A stretch of DNA of 38,060 nt from Anaerolineae bacterium (GTDB taxonomy: Bacteria > Chloroflexota > Anaerolineae > Aggregatilineales > Phototrophicaceae), in contig JAJEBE010000009.1 of NCBI GenBank assembly GCA_022822545.1, forward strand, positions 1-38,060. The letters are read 5' to 3'. Each line of letters opens with the position of its first letter. Within the stretch, counting starts at the first letter, position 1. A program made the position numbers and the translations under genes. Below the pieces are notes generated by a model that was not told the origin of the DNA, searched no databases, and saw nothing but the letters and a program-made list of their open reading frames with translations. Below, in pieces: positions 8,335-16,763 of the stretch.

Positions 8335-9555
8335 TTATCCGTTCTTATCGGGCTGCTGTATCTGCCCGTCCCGCACATGAAGCAACTGCGCCGATTCCAG
8401 GAAGGCGTCGTCAAAAATATCAAGTTCGGTCGTTGTGAGCAAGGTTTGCGCCCCGCCGTTCAGCCGGTCCAGCAAAAAACGACGCCGTTTGCTATCCAGC
8501 TCCGCCACCACCTCGTCGAGCAGAAATAGCGGATATTCGCCCAATTGGTCGCGCATCCATTCGAGTTCGGCGAACTTCAGCGCCATGACGGCGGTGCGGG
8601 CCTGGCCGCGGCTGCCATACAAGCCGCAATCGCGATCGTTGATGAACAGCCGCAACTCATCGCGATGAGGGCCAGCCGGGGTGACGCCGCGCCGTATCGC
8701 CTCCCCGCGGCGCTTTAGCAGATGCTCCAGGAACTGCGGCTTGATCTCCTCCGGACTTAGCTGCCGGTTGAGGTCCAGGCCGAGCAAGTCGAAAGAAAGC
8801 TGCCCGCTATCGGCGTCGGCGCGTGGCATGATGCTCGGCATATACCCCAGGCTGAGGGTTTCTTTGCCGCCGGTGATCGCCTGATGCGTATCGCGGGCCT
8901 TCACCTCAAGCTCGCGCAGGAATTGCTGGCGCCCGGCGATAATGATGGCGCCGCTGCTGGCCAGTTGCTCATCCCAATACTCCAGTTCGACGGCGCCGGC
9001 ACGCTTCTCGCCGATGCGCTTGAGCAGGGCGTTGCGCTGCGGCAGGATCTTCTCGTATTCGTTCAGCGCCAGAAAATAATCAATATCGACCTGGCGCAGG
9101 GTGGCGTTCATGAAGCGGCGCCGATCGCTGGGCGCGCCTTCGACCAGCGACAGGTCTTGGGGCAGGAAGAGCACGACATTAAGCAAGCCGACCACATCCA
9201 TCACCCGTTTCTCGACGCTGTTATGCTTGACCGACTTTTTGAAGCGCGCCGCGCCGCTGCTCATATCGAGCATCAGCGTGATATCCAGCTTGTCATAAGC
9301 GCCCGCCTCGCCGCCCAACTCAGCCGACAAACGGGCGAAGGGAATCGGGTCGCTTTCCGTGCGCCAGTGGATCAACTGTCGGTCGCTGGTGGTATAAGGC
9401 GAGGACGAGGTGGCCAGGTAATAGATCGCTTCCAGGGCGCTGGTTTTGCCTTGGGCGTTATCGCCATAGAGGACGATGGGACGATCGGCGGGCAAGCTCA
9501 GTTCGAGCCGCGCATAATTGCGGAAGTTGGTCAGCGAGAGGTGATCGATTTGCAT
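8335..9555 (-). CDS. recF: DNA replication/repair protein RecF
   Basis: 406 residues from the ATG at 9555 (MQIDHLSLTNFRNYARLEL, the canonical RecF opening). An upstream start at 9609 is rejected. Walker A GDNAQGKTS lies at residues 31-39. The SMC/ABC signature region follows the middle coiled segment (VTPAGPHRDELRLFIN, SRGQARTAVMALKFAE), and Walker B is FLLDEVVAELD near the C-terminus. RecF is a DNA- and ATP-binding SMC-like protein that loads RecA at gapped DNA with RecO and RecR. Length is slightly above the usual 360-380. In many bacteria recF sits beside dnaA/dnaN; here it closes an operon-like string with a TolB-like protein and a metal-type permease, which is unusual. Confidence 0.93.
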   Translation of the reverse strand: MQIDHLSLTNFRNYARLELSLPADRPIVLYGDNAQGKTSALEAIYYLATSSSPYTTSDRQLIHWRTESDPIPFARLSAELGGEAGAYDKLDITLMLDMSSGAARFKKSVKHNSVEKRVMDVVGLLNVVLFLPQDLSLVEGAPSDRRRFMNATLRQVDIDYFLALNEYEKILPQRNALLKRIGEKRAGAVELEYWDEQLASSGAIIIAGRQQFLRELEVKARDTHQAITGGKETLSLGYMPSIMPRADADSGQLSFDLLGLDLNRQLSPEEIKPQFLEHLLKRRGEAIRRGVTPAGPHRDELRLFINDRDCGLYGSRGQARTAVMALKFAELEWMRDQLGEYPLFLLDEVVAELDSKRRRFLLDRLNGGAQTLLTTTELDIFDDAFLESAQLLHVRDGQIQQPDKNG

Positions 9556-9630
9556 GCGTGATCGGGTTTCGCCTGCGAGACGCTTGCCATTGTAAACCCG
9601 CTGGCGCAAGCGCGACAGGCTTTCCGGGCC

Positions 9631-10767
9631 CTAACTGGCCACCCATTGCGGCAGATAAGCGTCCTCGATGATCTTAAGCGTCTCGCCGCTGGTCAGATCA
9701 TGAACCCAGACTTCGGGGCGCGCCGGTTCGCCGCTGGCGGCATCGGCATGGAGCGGAAAGCGCTGCATCACCAGCTGATCGCCGTCGGCGTCCCAACGAA
9801 AATATGATGTGTTGTAATCGGGATTGTAAGCGACCGCCTGCCAATCTTCCGCTCCCGCGGATAGGTCGCGCAAATAGACCTGATGCCCGGGGGTCCAGCG
9901 GGAATCGGTGTAGCGGCGTGCGATGGCGATCTTCTGCCCGTCCGGGCTGAACTGCGCCGCCACATCATCAATCGGGCCGTTTGAATCGGTGAAGTTGGCA
10001 AATTCCCGCTCCGCCAGGTCGGCGATCTGCAGGTAGCTGAAGAACTGATTATCGCGGAAAGCGAGGTCGGGGAAGATGACCTGCCGGCCGCTGGGCGACA
10101 GCGTGCCCATGGCGCCATGAGACGATGGGATGAAGCGCAATTGCGGTTCATCTTCGCCCTGAGGCAGAAGAGCGTAAAGCAGAATGCCCGGCTGCGACGC
10201 ATCAGCGCTGTAGAAAGATAAAGTATTACTGTCCGCCGACCAAATCGCGCTATGCCCGACAATCTGATTATCATCTATAAGCGGGATGGTGTCATAGTTC
10301 GAGCTAGTCATATCCACCAGCCAGATGCGCGACAAGCCAAAACTCGCGCCCAGGGCTTCGGCGCGCTGATAAGCCAGCATTTCGCCGCTCGGGCTGAAGA
10401 CCGGCGCCGTGCACAGGGCGTTCAAAGCGGCGCAATCGACCAGGTCGCGCGCTTGTCCGCTGGGGATATCCAGCAGGCGCAGGGTCACGCTGCCGCCGCC
10501 CGCCCGTTCGGCGTAAGCCAGCCAGCGCCCGTCATGACTGATGTCGAAGTCGAAGACGCCGCGTTCGCTCTGCGTTAGTTGCTGCTGATGACCGGGCTTG
10601 TCGATATCGGAAAGCCAGACATTTTGCTGTGCCGCCAGGGCCGGATAGAGGTAGGCGACGCGGGCCGGCTGCCGCGCCGGGTCGCTGAAATAAGCGGCGA
10701 AGGCGACGCCCGCCAGGCATAAGACCACGATGATGAAGACGGCGATATCCAGCTTGTCCGGTTTCAT
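9631..10767 (-). CDS. TolB/WD40-like beta-propeller protein with N-terminal membrane anchor
   Basis: 378 residues. One uncleaved hydrophobic helix at about residues 8-28 (IAVFIIVVLCLAGVAFAAYF) is followed by an extracytoplasmic domain with repeated propeller blades of the PD40/TolB kind: DFDISHDGRWLAYAE, APVFSPSGEMLAYQR, SAIWSADSNTLSFYS, GTLSPSGRQVIFPD, AAQFSPDGQKIAIAR, FRWDADGDQLVMQR. Six or so blades fit the length. It is probably a scaffold on the outer face of the membrane. It lies 15 bp downstream of the TIGR03943 gene and 75 bp upstream of recF, all on one strand, so co-transcription is likely. No catalytic residues are evident. Confidence 0.8.
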   Translation of the reverse strand: MKPDKLDIAVFIIVVLCLAGVAFAAYFSDPARQPARVAYLYPALAAQQNVWLSDIDKPGHQQQLTQSERGVFDFDISHDGRWLAYAERAGGGSVTLRLLDIPSGQARDLVDCAALNALCTAPVFSPSGEMLAYQRAEALGASFGLSRIWLVDMTSSNYDTIPLIDDNQIVGHSAIWSADSNTLSFYSADASQPGILLYALLPQGEDEPQLRFIPSSHGAMGTLSPSGRQVIFPDLAFRDNQFFSYLQIADLAEREFANFTDSNGPIDDVAAQFSPDGQKIAIARRYTDSRWTPGHQVYLRDLSAGAEDWQAVAYNPDYNTSYFRWDADGDQLVMQRFPLHADAASGEPARPEVWVHDLTSGETLKIIEDAYLPQWVAS

Positions 10768-10782
10768 AGAAGCGCCTGACGG

Positions 10783-11529
10783 TCAGGGATAAAGATACGG
10801 TTGGCGCGGCTCATCAACCGCTTCGATGCTGTCAGCGAAGAGGACGGGCATGACATCGCCGCCGAAGTCGGCCGCCTTCAGTTCCCCCTGCGCGCGCACC
10901 CAGACGCCGGCTTCAAAGTGGGAGGCGTCGGAGGCGCTGACCGGCATACCGATGGGGAAGGCATCGGCGACGCAGCAGCTCATGGTGAAGCGGGAGATCA
11001 TAAAGCTGTCTTCCGCAAACGCGGGCTCACGATAGACGAAGCCGGTAACATCGGCGGCGGTCCCGTTAAAAGCGGCCGGCGAGGCGGCGCGGTCGAATTC
11101 CCGCAGCCAGTCCAGGATGTTGCGATCAAGCGGGTCGCGCTGGAAAGCCGATGGGCTGGCGACGCCCACCGGGCTCAGGCTGATGCCGCCGTTCACGGCT
11201 TCAATGCCGAGCGAGCGCGATGGTATCAGCAGCGCCAGAATAAGAGGCAAGGCGACGATCAGCAGAATGTCCCAGCCGATCTGGAAATGCTCATGGCAAT
11301 CATCGTCCGCGCGCTGCAGATTGCTATAGACGTTGACCAGCGCCAGCAAGATGAATATCGCCGCGCCGACGACAGCCAGCCAGGCGAACCGTTGGTTGAT
11401 GTAATTGCTCAAGTTGCCGCTGATGATGAGCCAACTGAAGTAGACGCCCATGCCCAGCAGGATCGCCGTCTTGGCCCAGGCGATGCGAAGCTTCCGCGGC
11501 GGCGCGTCGTGGTGGTGGATCGTTGTCAT
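10783..11529 (-). CDS. TIGR03943-family permease partner protein
   Basis: 248 residues from the ATG at 11529, giving a histidine-rich start (MTTIHHHDAPP). A TTG at 11577 is possible but has no support. Four N-terminal helices (about residues 22-42, 50-68, 82-105) precede an extracytoplasmic domain ending in the conserved FTMSCCVADAFPIGM segment with a Cys pair. That pattern identifies the TIGR03943/DUF1980 family, whose genes are nearly always next to a DUF318 permease, as here (44 bp downstream of it). The two probably form one transport complex. The His cluster plus Cys pair hint at a metal substrate, which is inference. Confidence 0.85.
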   Translation of the reverse strand: MTTIHHHDAPPRKLRIAWAKTAILLGMGVYFSWLIISGNLSNYINQRFAWLAVVGAAIFILLALVNVYSNLQRADDDCHEHFQIGWDILLIVALPLILALLIPSRSLGIEAVNGGISLSPVGVASPSAFQRDPLDRNILDWLREFDRAASPAAFNGTAADVTGFVYREPAFAEDSFMISRFTMSCCVADAFPIGMPVSASDASHFEAGVWVRAQGELKAADFGGDVMPVLFADSIEAVDEPRQPYLYP

Positions 11530-11573
11530 CGGCGGATTCTCCCGCGAAGCTTGGGCATGGCGCGGAACTCCAA

Positions 11574-12602
11574 TCAATAACCCAAGGCGAGGTTAAGCAG
11601 GACGCCCGCCAGCAAGTTCAGCATGAAGGGCAGCAGGATGAGATAAAGCACGATGCGCGGGCGGAAGACGCCGGTGAACATCAGCGTGCTCTTGATATCC
11701 ACCATGGGACCGAAACTGAGGAAGCTGACGATGGCGCCGGTGGTGAAAGTATTAACAAAAGCCAGCGCCAGGAAGCTGTCCACAGTCGAGCAGACGCTGA
11801 GGATATAAGCAAGCACCTGCATGAACAGCACGGAGAGCACGGAACCGGTGCCGAGCGCGAGCAGACTCTCCTGCGGCACGAGCGTCTGCATCAGCGCCGC
11901 CAGGGCCGAGCCGAGGATGAGAAAGCGCCCCATCTCGAAGAATTCGTCGGCGGCGATTTGCAGGGCATGCAGCAGCTTGGCGCGCGCGGAGGCCGGCGCA
12001 TGATGCTCGTGGCCGTGATCTTGCTCCTGCGCCAGCGGCTTTAGCGTGGCCGATGGTTTGGCGAATGTGCCAATGACCAGGCCGACGGTGACGGCGACCA
12101 GAATCGTGATGACAATGCGGCCGATGAAGACGGGACCGAAGCCAAAGGCGATATAGGTGCTGGCGAAGACGATCGGGTTCATGAAGGGCGCGCCCAGGAG
12201 GAAAGCCACGCCCAGCGATACCGGCAAGCCTTTGTTGAAGAGGCGGCGAGTCACCGGGACGACGCCGCATTCGCAAACCGGAAAGGCCAAGCCCAGGAAA
12301 GCGCCCATGACTGTCGCCGCCAGCCGGTTGCGCGGCACCAAGCGCCAGATGTCGTCCGCCTTGACGAAGGCTTCGATCAAGCCGGCGGTGATGGAGCCGA
12401 GCAGCAAGAAAGGCGCCGCTTCCACGAAGATGCCGAGGAAGCGGGTGGCGAAGACGCCGATCACGAGCGCGTAGTCAATACCGCTGCTGATCGCCTCATA
12501 GCCGGTCGCCGCCAAAAAGAAGACCAGCAACAGGGCAAGGATTAGCGGTTTGAACGCGCTTAATCCAGGGCTTTTTTTAGCTGCAACTCTCATCGTCGCC
12601 AT
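11574..12602 (-). CDS. DUF318/YraQ-type permease
   Basis: 342 residues with about eight membrane helices in two halves. The first half carries the family hallmark [15 protein letters not shown] with C110 and C112, the second half [19 protein letters not shown]. This is the UPF0718/ArsP_1 permease family (PF03773), some members of which export organoarsenicals. The long loop between the halves has a histidine cluster at 196-201 (DHGHEHH), suggesting metal sensing or binding. First gene of the set transcribed leftward through TIGR03943, TolB-like and recF. The substrate is not known; the His-rich loop favours a metal over arsenic, but this is only a hint. Confidence 0.87.
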   Translation of the reverse strand: MATMRVAAKKSPGLSAFKPLILALLLVFFLAATGYEAISSGIDYALVIGVFATRFLGIFVEAAPFLLLGSITAGLIEAFVKADDIWRLVPRNRLAATVMGAFLGLAFPVCECGVVPVTRRLFNKGLPVSLGVAFLLGAPFMNPIVFASTYIAFGFGPVFIGRIVITILVAVTVGLVIGTFAKPSATLKPLAQEQDHGHEHHAPASARAKLLHALQIAADEFFEMGRFLILGSALAALMQTLVPQESLLALGTGSVLSVLFMQVLAYILSVCSTVDSFLALAFVNTFTTGAIVSFLSFGPMVDIKSTLMFTGVFRPRIVLYLILLPFMLNLLAGVLLNLALGY

Positions 12603-12745
12603 CTGTCATTTTCTCAGCCGACCGAGGTGGTCGCGGGCGCCGAGGCTGACCTATTTGGATTCAGACACATTTTAGCAGATGTCGGCGCGAGTTTGCTGCG
12701 CCTTGTTTCTGTTCGGCGGACTGGCGCAGGTTTTGAGAGGCTCTC

Positions 12746-12916
12746 TCACTGCTGCTCACCGGATTTGCTCATGACAAGACCGATGAACACGCCGAGCATG
12801 GCGCCGATGGGCAGGCCGTAGAGCACATCGCCCAGGCTGAAGCCCAGGACGACGCCCAGCGCCAAGCCGACGATGACGCCGACGGCAAACAGCGGATTGG
12901 GATGCGGAGCCTTCAC
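12746..12916 (-). CDS. Small glycine-rich membrane protein, 56 aa, GTG start
   Basis: This small frame starts at GTG 12916 with AAGGACGACAG immediately upstream, a good ribosome site. The product begins VKAPHPNPLFAVG and contains two hydrophobic segments rich in Gly every three to four residues (VIVGLALGVVLGF and PIGAMLGVFIGLVM), separated by a short DVLYG turn, then a polar SKSGEQQ end. That is a helical hairpin with glycine-zipper spacing. It starts 27 bp after the stop of the second cyclase gene and is probably in the same transcript. No family is recognised. The third-position GC bias and ribosome site support it being real. Confidence 0.65.
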   Translation of the reverse strand: MKAPHPNPLFAVGVIVGLALGVVLGFSLGDVLYGLPIGAMLGVFIGLVMSKSGEQQ

Positions 12917-12943
12917 CTGTCGTCCTTCGAAATGCGCCGGCGC

Positions 12944-14719
12944 TCAGGAATGCCCTTGGGCGCCGTTAGCGGGCGCTTTTAAGGCGCCGACGCGATAGAT
13001 GGTCTGATAATCCTCAAAGCCAGCTTGCAGTTTGCGCGCCGGTATCGGCTCGGCCTCGACCAGATCTTGGACCCGTTGCCAGGTCTCGGCGCTGATGATG
13101 ATTTCACCGGGCTCGGCATTTTCTTGCAGGAACTTGCCCACATCGGGCGCTTCGCCCAGGGCGGCGAATTCTATGCGATTGGCGCCGCCGACCATGCCCA
13201 GCACCGAATGCCCCGTGTGGATGCCGATGCCGAAGTGCAGGCGCTGATCAACATCCAGCACCTCGTGGAGGGCTTGCGCCTCCGCCAGGATGGCATGCGC
13301 CGCCCGGACAGCGCGCAAGGCGTGATCGTCCTGATGATTGAGCTGGGTATTCCACAGCGCGGTAATGGCATCGCCCAGGTATTGATCGACGATGCCGTCG
13401 TGCCTGGTGATCGCATCGCTGGCCGCGCCCAGATAACGATTGACGATGCGCATAAGGTCTTCCGGCTGCAAGTATTCACTGAAAGCGGTGAAGCCACGGA
13501 CATCGGCGAACATGGCGGAAATGGTATGCTCGGCCGGGCTGGTGTCCAGCTCGCTGATCGAGCCGATATTTGCCAGCAAGGCCTCGGGAATGAAGGTACC
13601 TAGCAGGCGGCGTTGCTCTTCCTGTTCCTTGCGCTCGGTGAGATCATCGATGACGAGGGCGACGCCGTGGCTGACTTCGCCGTCGCCGCGCAGGGGGCTG
13701 GCGACCACTTGCCAATATCGTTGCCGGCCATGATGCTCGAAGCGCTCCGCCCAGATATACTGCGTGCGCTCGCGGCGCACAAGCTCGATATACTCAAAGA
13801 AACTCTCGGTTACATGAGGCAGCACCTCATGCAAGTGCAGGCCGACCGCCTCCTCGTTGCTGGCGCCGGTGATTTCCTCAGCCGCTTCGTTACAAACGAT
13901 GACGCAGTTCTCGTCGTTGATGGTGATGACGCCGGAGCCGATAGAGGCGAATATATTCGAAAGCCGCACCTGCATCTCTTCGATCAGCGCCATTTGCGCG
14001 CGGATGTCTTCAAAGAGGCGGGCGTTCTCGATGGCGACGGCGGCTTGCTGGCCGAAGCTCGTCAGCAAGCCAAGCTCATTTTCTTTGAAGAGGCCGGCCA
14101 GGATGCGGTTATCACAATAGGCGACGCCGATGACTTCATCGCGCGCTTTCAAGGGCACAGCCAGGATGCTCAGCAAGGAGAAGCCGGCGATGCTTTCGCT
14201 GTGGCTGAATTTGTCATCGGCGCCGGCATCCATCGTCAGCAGCGGCTCGCCGCTTTCAGCAACCATGTTGATGACGGACCAACTGACGATGCGTCCGCCA
14301 GCGGCGGTCTCCTCCGCGCTCAAGCCGCGCGCCACCTTAAATTCCAGCGCGCCCGTCTCGCGGTTTTTCAAGACGATATAGCCGCGCTCCGCCTGCGTCA
14401 ACTGGATCACGGTTTCCATGACCTGGTTGAGGACTTCATCCGTTTCCTGCGGCGAGTTGACGAGGGCGGTCGTCTCGGCCAGGCGGCGCAATTGCTGCAA
14501 TTGCATGTGGCTATCGACCAAGCCCACCGCCAGTTGGTCAATGTTGGAGCGCAGCGTCCAGAGGCGGTCGATGGCGTTGGCGGGCAAGTTGATGCCACGC
14601 CGGCGCAACAACTCTTGCTGCTGCTCCAGCAAAGTCTTGATTTCATCGGCACGCTGTTTCAAGCCGCGGACTTCGGCCTGGATAGCGCTGAAACCTTGTG
14701 TTTGCACTTGCTGGCTCAT
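12944..14719 (-). CDS. GAF-PAS-class III cyclase, metal-site (C1-like) paralogue
   Basis: 591 residues from the ATG at 14719, which shares its A with the upstream TGA stop (TGATG). Order: N-terminal coiled coil (to about 85), GAF domain (about 85-235), short coil, PAS domain (about 250-360), class III nucleotidyl cyclase domain (about 395-560). Both metal-binding aspartates are present: D406 in FADVRGFT and D450 in DQYLGDAIT. The other catalytic positions are lost: Q446 replaces the purine-selecting Lys, A519 the partner Asp/Thr, D526 the transition-state Asn and F530 the transition-state Arg. Alone it should be unable to form a normal homodimeric active site. The upstream paralogue keeps exactly the missing residues. 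It probably makes cAMP or cGMP only as a heterodimer, or acts as a pseudoenzyme. Confidence 0.88.
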   Translation of the reverse strand: MSQQVQTQGFSAIQAEVRGLKQRADEIKTLLEQQQELLRRRGINLPANAIDRLWTLRSNIDQLAVGLVDSHMQLQQLRRLAETTALVNSPQETDEVLNQVMETVIQLTQAERGYIVLKNRETGALEFKVARGLSAEETAAGGRIVSWSVINMVAESGEPLLTMDAGADDKFSHSESIAGFSLLSILAVPLKARDEVIGVAYCDNRILAGLFKENELGLLTSFGQQAAVAIENARLFEDIRAQMALIEEMQVRLSNIFASIGSGVITINDENCVIVCNEAAEEITGASNEEAVGLHLHEVLPHVTESFFEYIELVRRERTQYIWAERFEHHGRQRYWQVVASPLRGDGEVSHGVALVIDDLTERKEQEEQRRLLGTFIPEALLANIGSISELDTSPAEHTISAMFADVRGFTAFSEYLQPEDLMRIVNRYLGAASDAITRHDGIVDQYLGDAITALWNTQLNHQDDHALRAVRAAHAILAEAQALHEVLDVDQRLHFGIGIHTGHSVLGMVGGANRIEFAALGEAPDVGKFLQENAEPGEIIISAETWQRVQDLVEAEPIPARKLQAGFEDYQTIYRVGALKAPANGAQGHS

Positions 14720-16482
14720 CAACTCCGAAAGACCTCGTAAGCTTTCATCGCGACCGAAAGGCCCTTGCCGACGATGGCGTCGCGCGGACGAAACTCATAA
14801 GCGAGCGGCCCGTTAGAATTGCTGCGAATGTGATCCAGCGTCTCCTGGCCTATGGTGATACTGCCGCGGCTGGCGTTCTCCTGCACGCGTTTCGCCGTGT
14901 TGATGCTATGGCCCAGCGCGGTGAACTCCCGCCGCTGAAAGCTGCCCACATTGCCCAGGGTGGCCACGCCGGTGTACATGCCGATGATGTAATAGTGCGG
15001 CTGTGGGTCAATTGACATTTGCGCATAGAGTTCGACGAATCGATCGCGCATCAGCAGCGCGCATTCGAGCGCTTGCCGGGCGTGGTTCTGTTCTGAATTC
15101 AACTGGGTATTAAATAGCGCCATGACCTCGTTGCCCATGTATTTGTCGATGATGCCGCCGCATTCGTGGATGCAGGCGGTGGCGACCGCTTGATACTGGT
15201 TGAGGATCCTCAGTTTTTCGCTGGCGGCGACATCGGGCAGGGTCGTCCAAGGGCGCACATCGGCGAAGATGCAGGTGACCTCGCGCCGGACGCCGCCCAT
15301 CTCGATATTGGCGATCTCATTGATTTGGTCGACCATGCCCTCGGGCAGGATGCGCTTCATAGCGCTGATGGTGGTCTCATGCTCATGGAGGTGGGTGACA
15401 TCGTCCATCACCAAGGCGATGCCCTGAGTCATATCATTGCTGTCCTTCAGCGGCGACAGGGAAAGCGCCAGCGCGACCTGGCCGCGCCTGGGCAACTCCG
15501 CGCTTAATTCCAGCGACTGTTCCGAGTTGTTCTCTTTGACCAGCGCCAAATGCTCAGCCAGTTGCAGAGCGGTGCTCTGCATCACATAGTCAACCGCAAA
15601 GCCGACCGCGGCGTCCGGCGGAACATCCAGGATTTCGCCGGCCGCGCGATTGAAAGTATGGACACAGTCGTTGATATCAATAGCGATGATGCCGCTGCCG
15701 ACCGACGAAAAGATATTATCCATCAACTCTTTGACCCGCGTGATTTCCGCCAGGATCTGCTCGGCGCGCGTGTACATGCTGGCGTTGGCGATGGCGACCG
15801 CGGCTGTATTGGCGAAAGCCATCATGAGGTTCAGCTCGCGCTCGGTGAATATCCCCGATACCAGGCGATTATCGACGTAGACGACGCCGGTCGTCCGCCC
15901 TTTGTAGCGCAGCGGCACGCAAAGCACGGAACGCAGCACAAAATTGATGATGCTCTGGTTGCTGGCCAGCCGCTCGTCCTGGTAGGCGTTATCGGCCAGG
16001 AGCGGCTCGCCAGTTTCGATCACCTGATTGACCACGCTCATGCTGATCTGCGGTCGGTCTCCGCCGGACATGCCCCGCCCCATCAAGCCGCCTTCGCTGC
16101 TGATGCGGAACTCCAACTCGCCGCTGTCTTCGTTCTTCAGGATGATATAGCCGCGTTCGGCTTGCGTCAGCACGATGACGAGTTCCATCGTCTCCTGCAA
16201 GACAGTATCAACATCAAGCGAGTTGGTGATGCGGGTGGACATCTCGGAGAGGGCGCGCAACTGCCGCAATTCGGTCTGCTCGCCGAGCACATTCTTCTCC
16301 AGGCGCTTGAAGTCACCCTTGAGTGTGTCCAGGCTGTCGATGATGGTAGGCGGCATCGCCAGCCGGCGACGGCGCAGCAACTCCCGTTGAGATTCCAGGG
16401 TGGCGCTGACCTGATCGATCAAGCTCTCAAGCTGCCGCAGTTCGGCTATTAGATTGGTCGTCTTCGCTTGCGTTTCCGACAT
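14719..16482 (-). CDS. GAF-PAS-class III cyclase, substrate-site (C2-like) paralogue
   Basis: 587 residues with the same architecture as its downstream neighbour: coiled coil (1-80), GAF (about 80-235), PAS (about 250-365), cyclase domain (about 390-555). Clear sequence similarity across the whole length (for example LTQAERGYIxLKN in GAF, and NTQLN after the catalytic loop) shows a tandem duplication. In the cyclase domain the first metal Asp is kept (D408, FADVRPWTT) but the second is Asn (N451 in DKYMGNEVM). The substrate and transition-state residues are kept: K447, T521 (the Lys-Thr pair of class IIIb), N528 and R532 (HSINTAKR). This is the pattern of the C2 half of a heterodimeric cyclase. 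The coupled stop/start with the next gene favours equal production. Confidence 0.88.
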   Translation of the reverse strand: MSETQAKTTNLIAELRQLESLIDQVSATLESQRELLRRRRLAMPPTIIDSLDTLKGDFKRLEKNVLGEQTELRQLRALSEMSTRITNSLDVDTVLQETMELVIVLTQAERGYIILKNEDSGELEFRISSEGGLMGRGMSGGDRPQISMSVVNQVIETGEPLLADNAYQDERLASNQSIINFVLRSVLCVPLRYKGRTTGVVYVDNRLVSGIFTERELNLMMAFANTAAVAIANASMYTRAEQILAEITRVKELMDNIFSSVGSGIIAIDINDCVHTFNRAAGEILDVPPDAAVGFAVDYVMQSTALQLAEHLALVKENNSEQSLELSAELPRRGQVALALSLSPLKDSNDMTQGIALVMDDVTHLHEHETTISAMKRILPEGMVDQINEIANIEMGGVRREVTCIFADVRPWTTLPDVAASEKLRILNQYQAVATACIHECGGIIDKYMGNEVMALFNTQLNSEQNHARQALECALLMRDRFVELYAQMSIDPQPHYYIIGMYTGVATLGNVGSFQRREFTALGHSINTAKRVQENASRGSITIGQETLDHIRSNSNGPLAYEFRPRDAIVGKGLSVAMKAYEVFRS

Positions 16483-16763
16483 GCGCTACTAATTTGACCT
16501 CTCAGCATCATCGACAGCGGCTGTCATCGTTCAGCGCTTCTGTCCCGCCATTGCCAATAATACAATATCAAAACATGACTCCACAGCGCGAAGGTTGAGA
16601 CTCAGCCTAGCGAGGGCTGACAAAGCCAGCCTGCCACATGTCGCGCATGAGCCCTGCCGATGTATTCCTTTTGTAATCAGTATACTGCAATTCATTACCA
16701 GTCGCATAATGCGGCTTGTTGTCGCGTCAATCGAAATTGGCAGTTCGCAAGCCGCCCGCCCGC
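16483..16763. other. Intergenic region between cyclase operon and FAD oxidoreductase
   Basis: 281 bp with no convincing gene. An open frame on the minus strand (16531-16833) overlaps the oxidoreductase end and lacks a start signal. The AT-rich stretch 16556-16580 is the likely place for the promoter of the leftward cyclase genes, but no clear -35/-10 pair was found. Confidence 0.5.
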
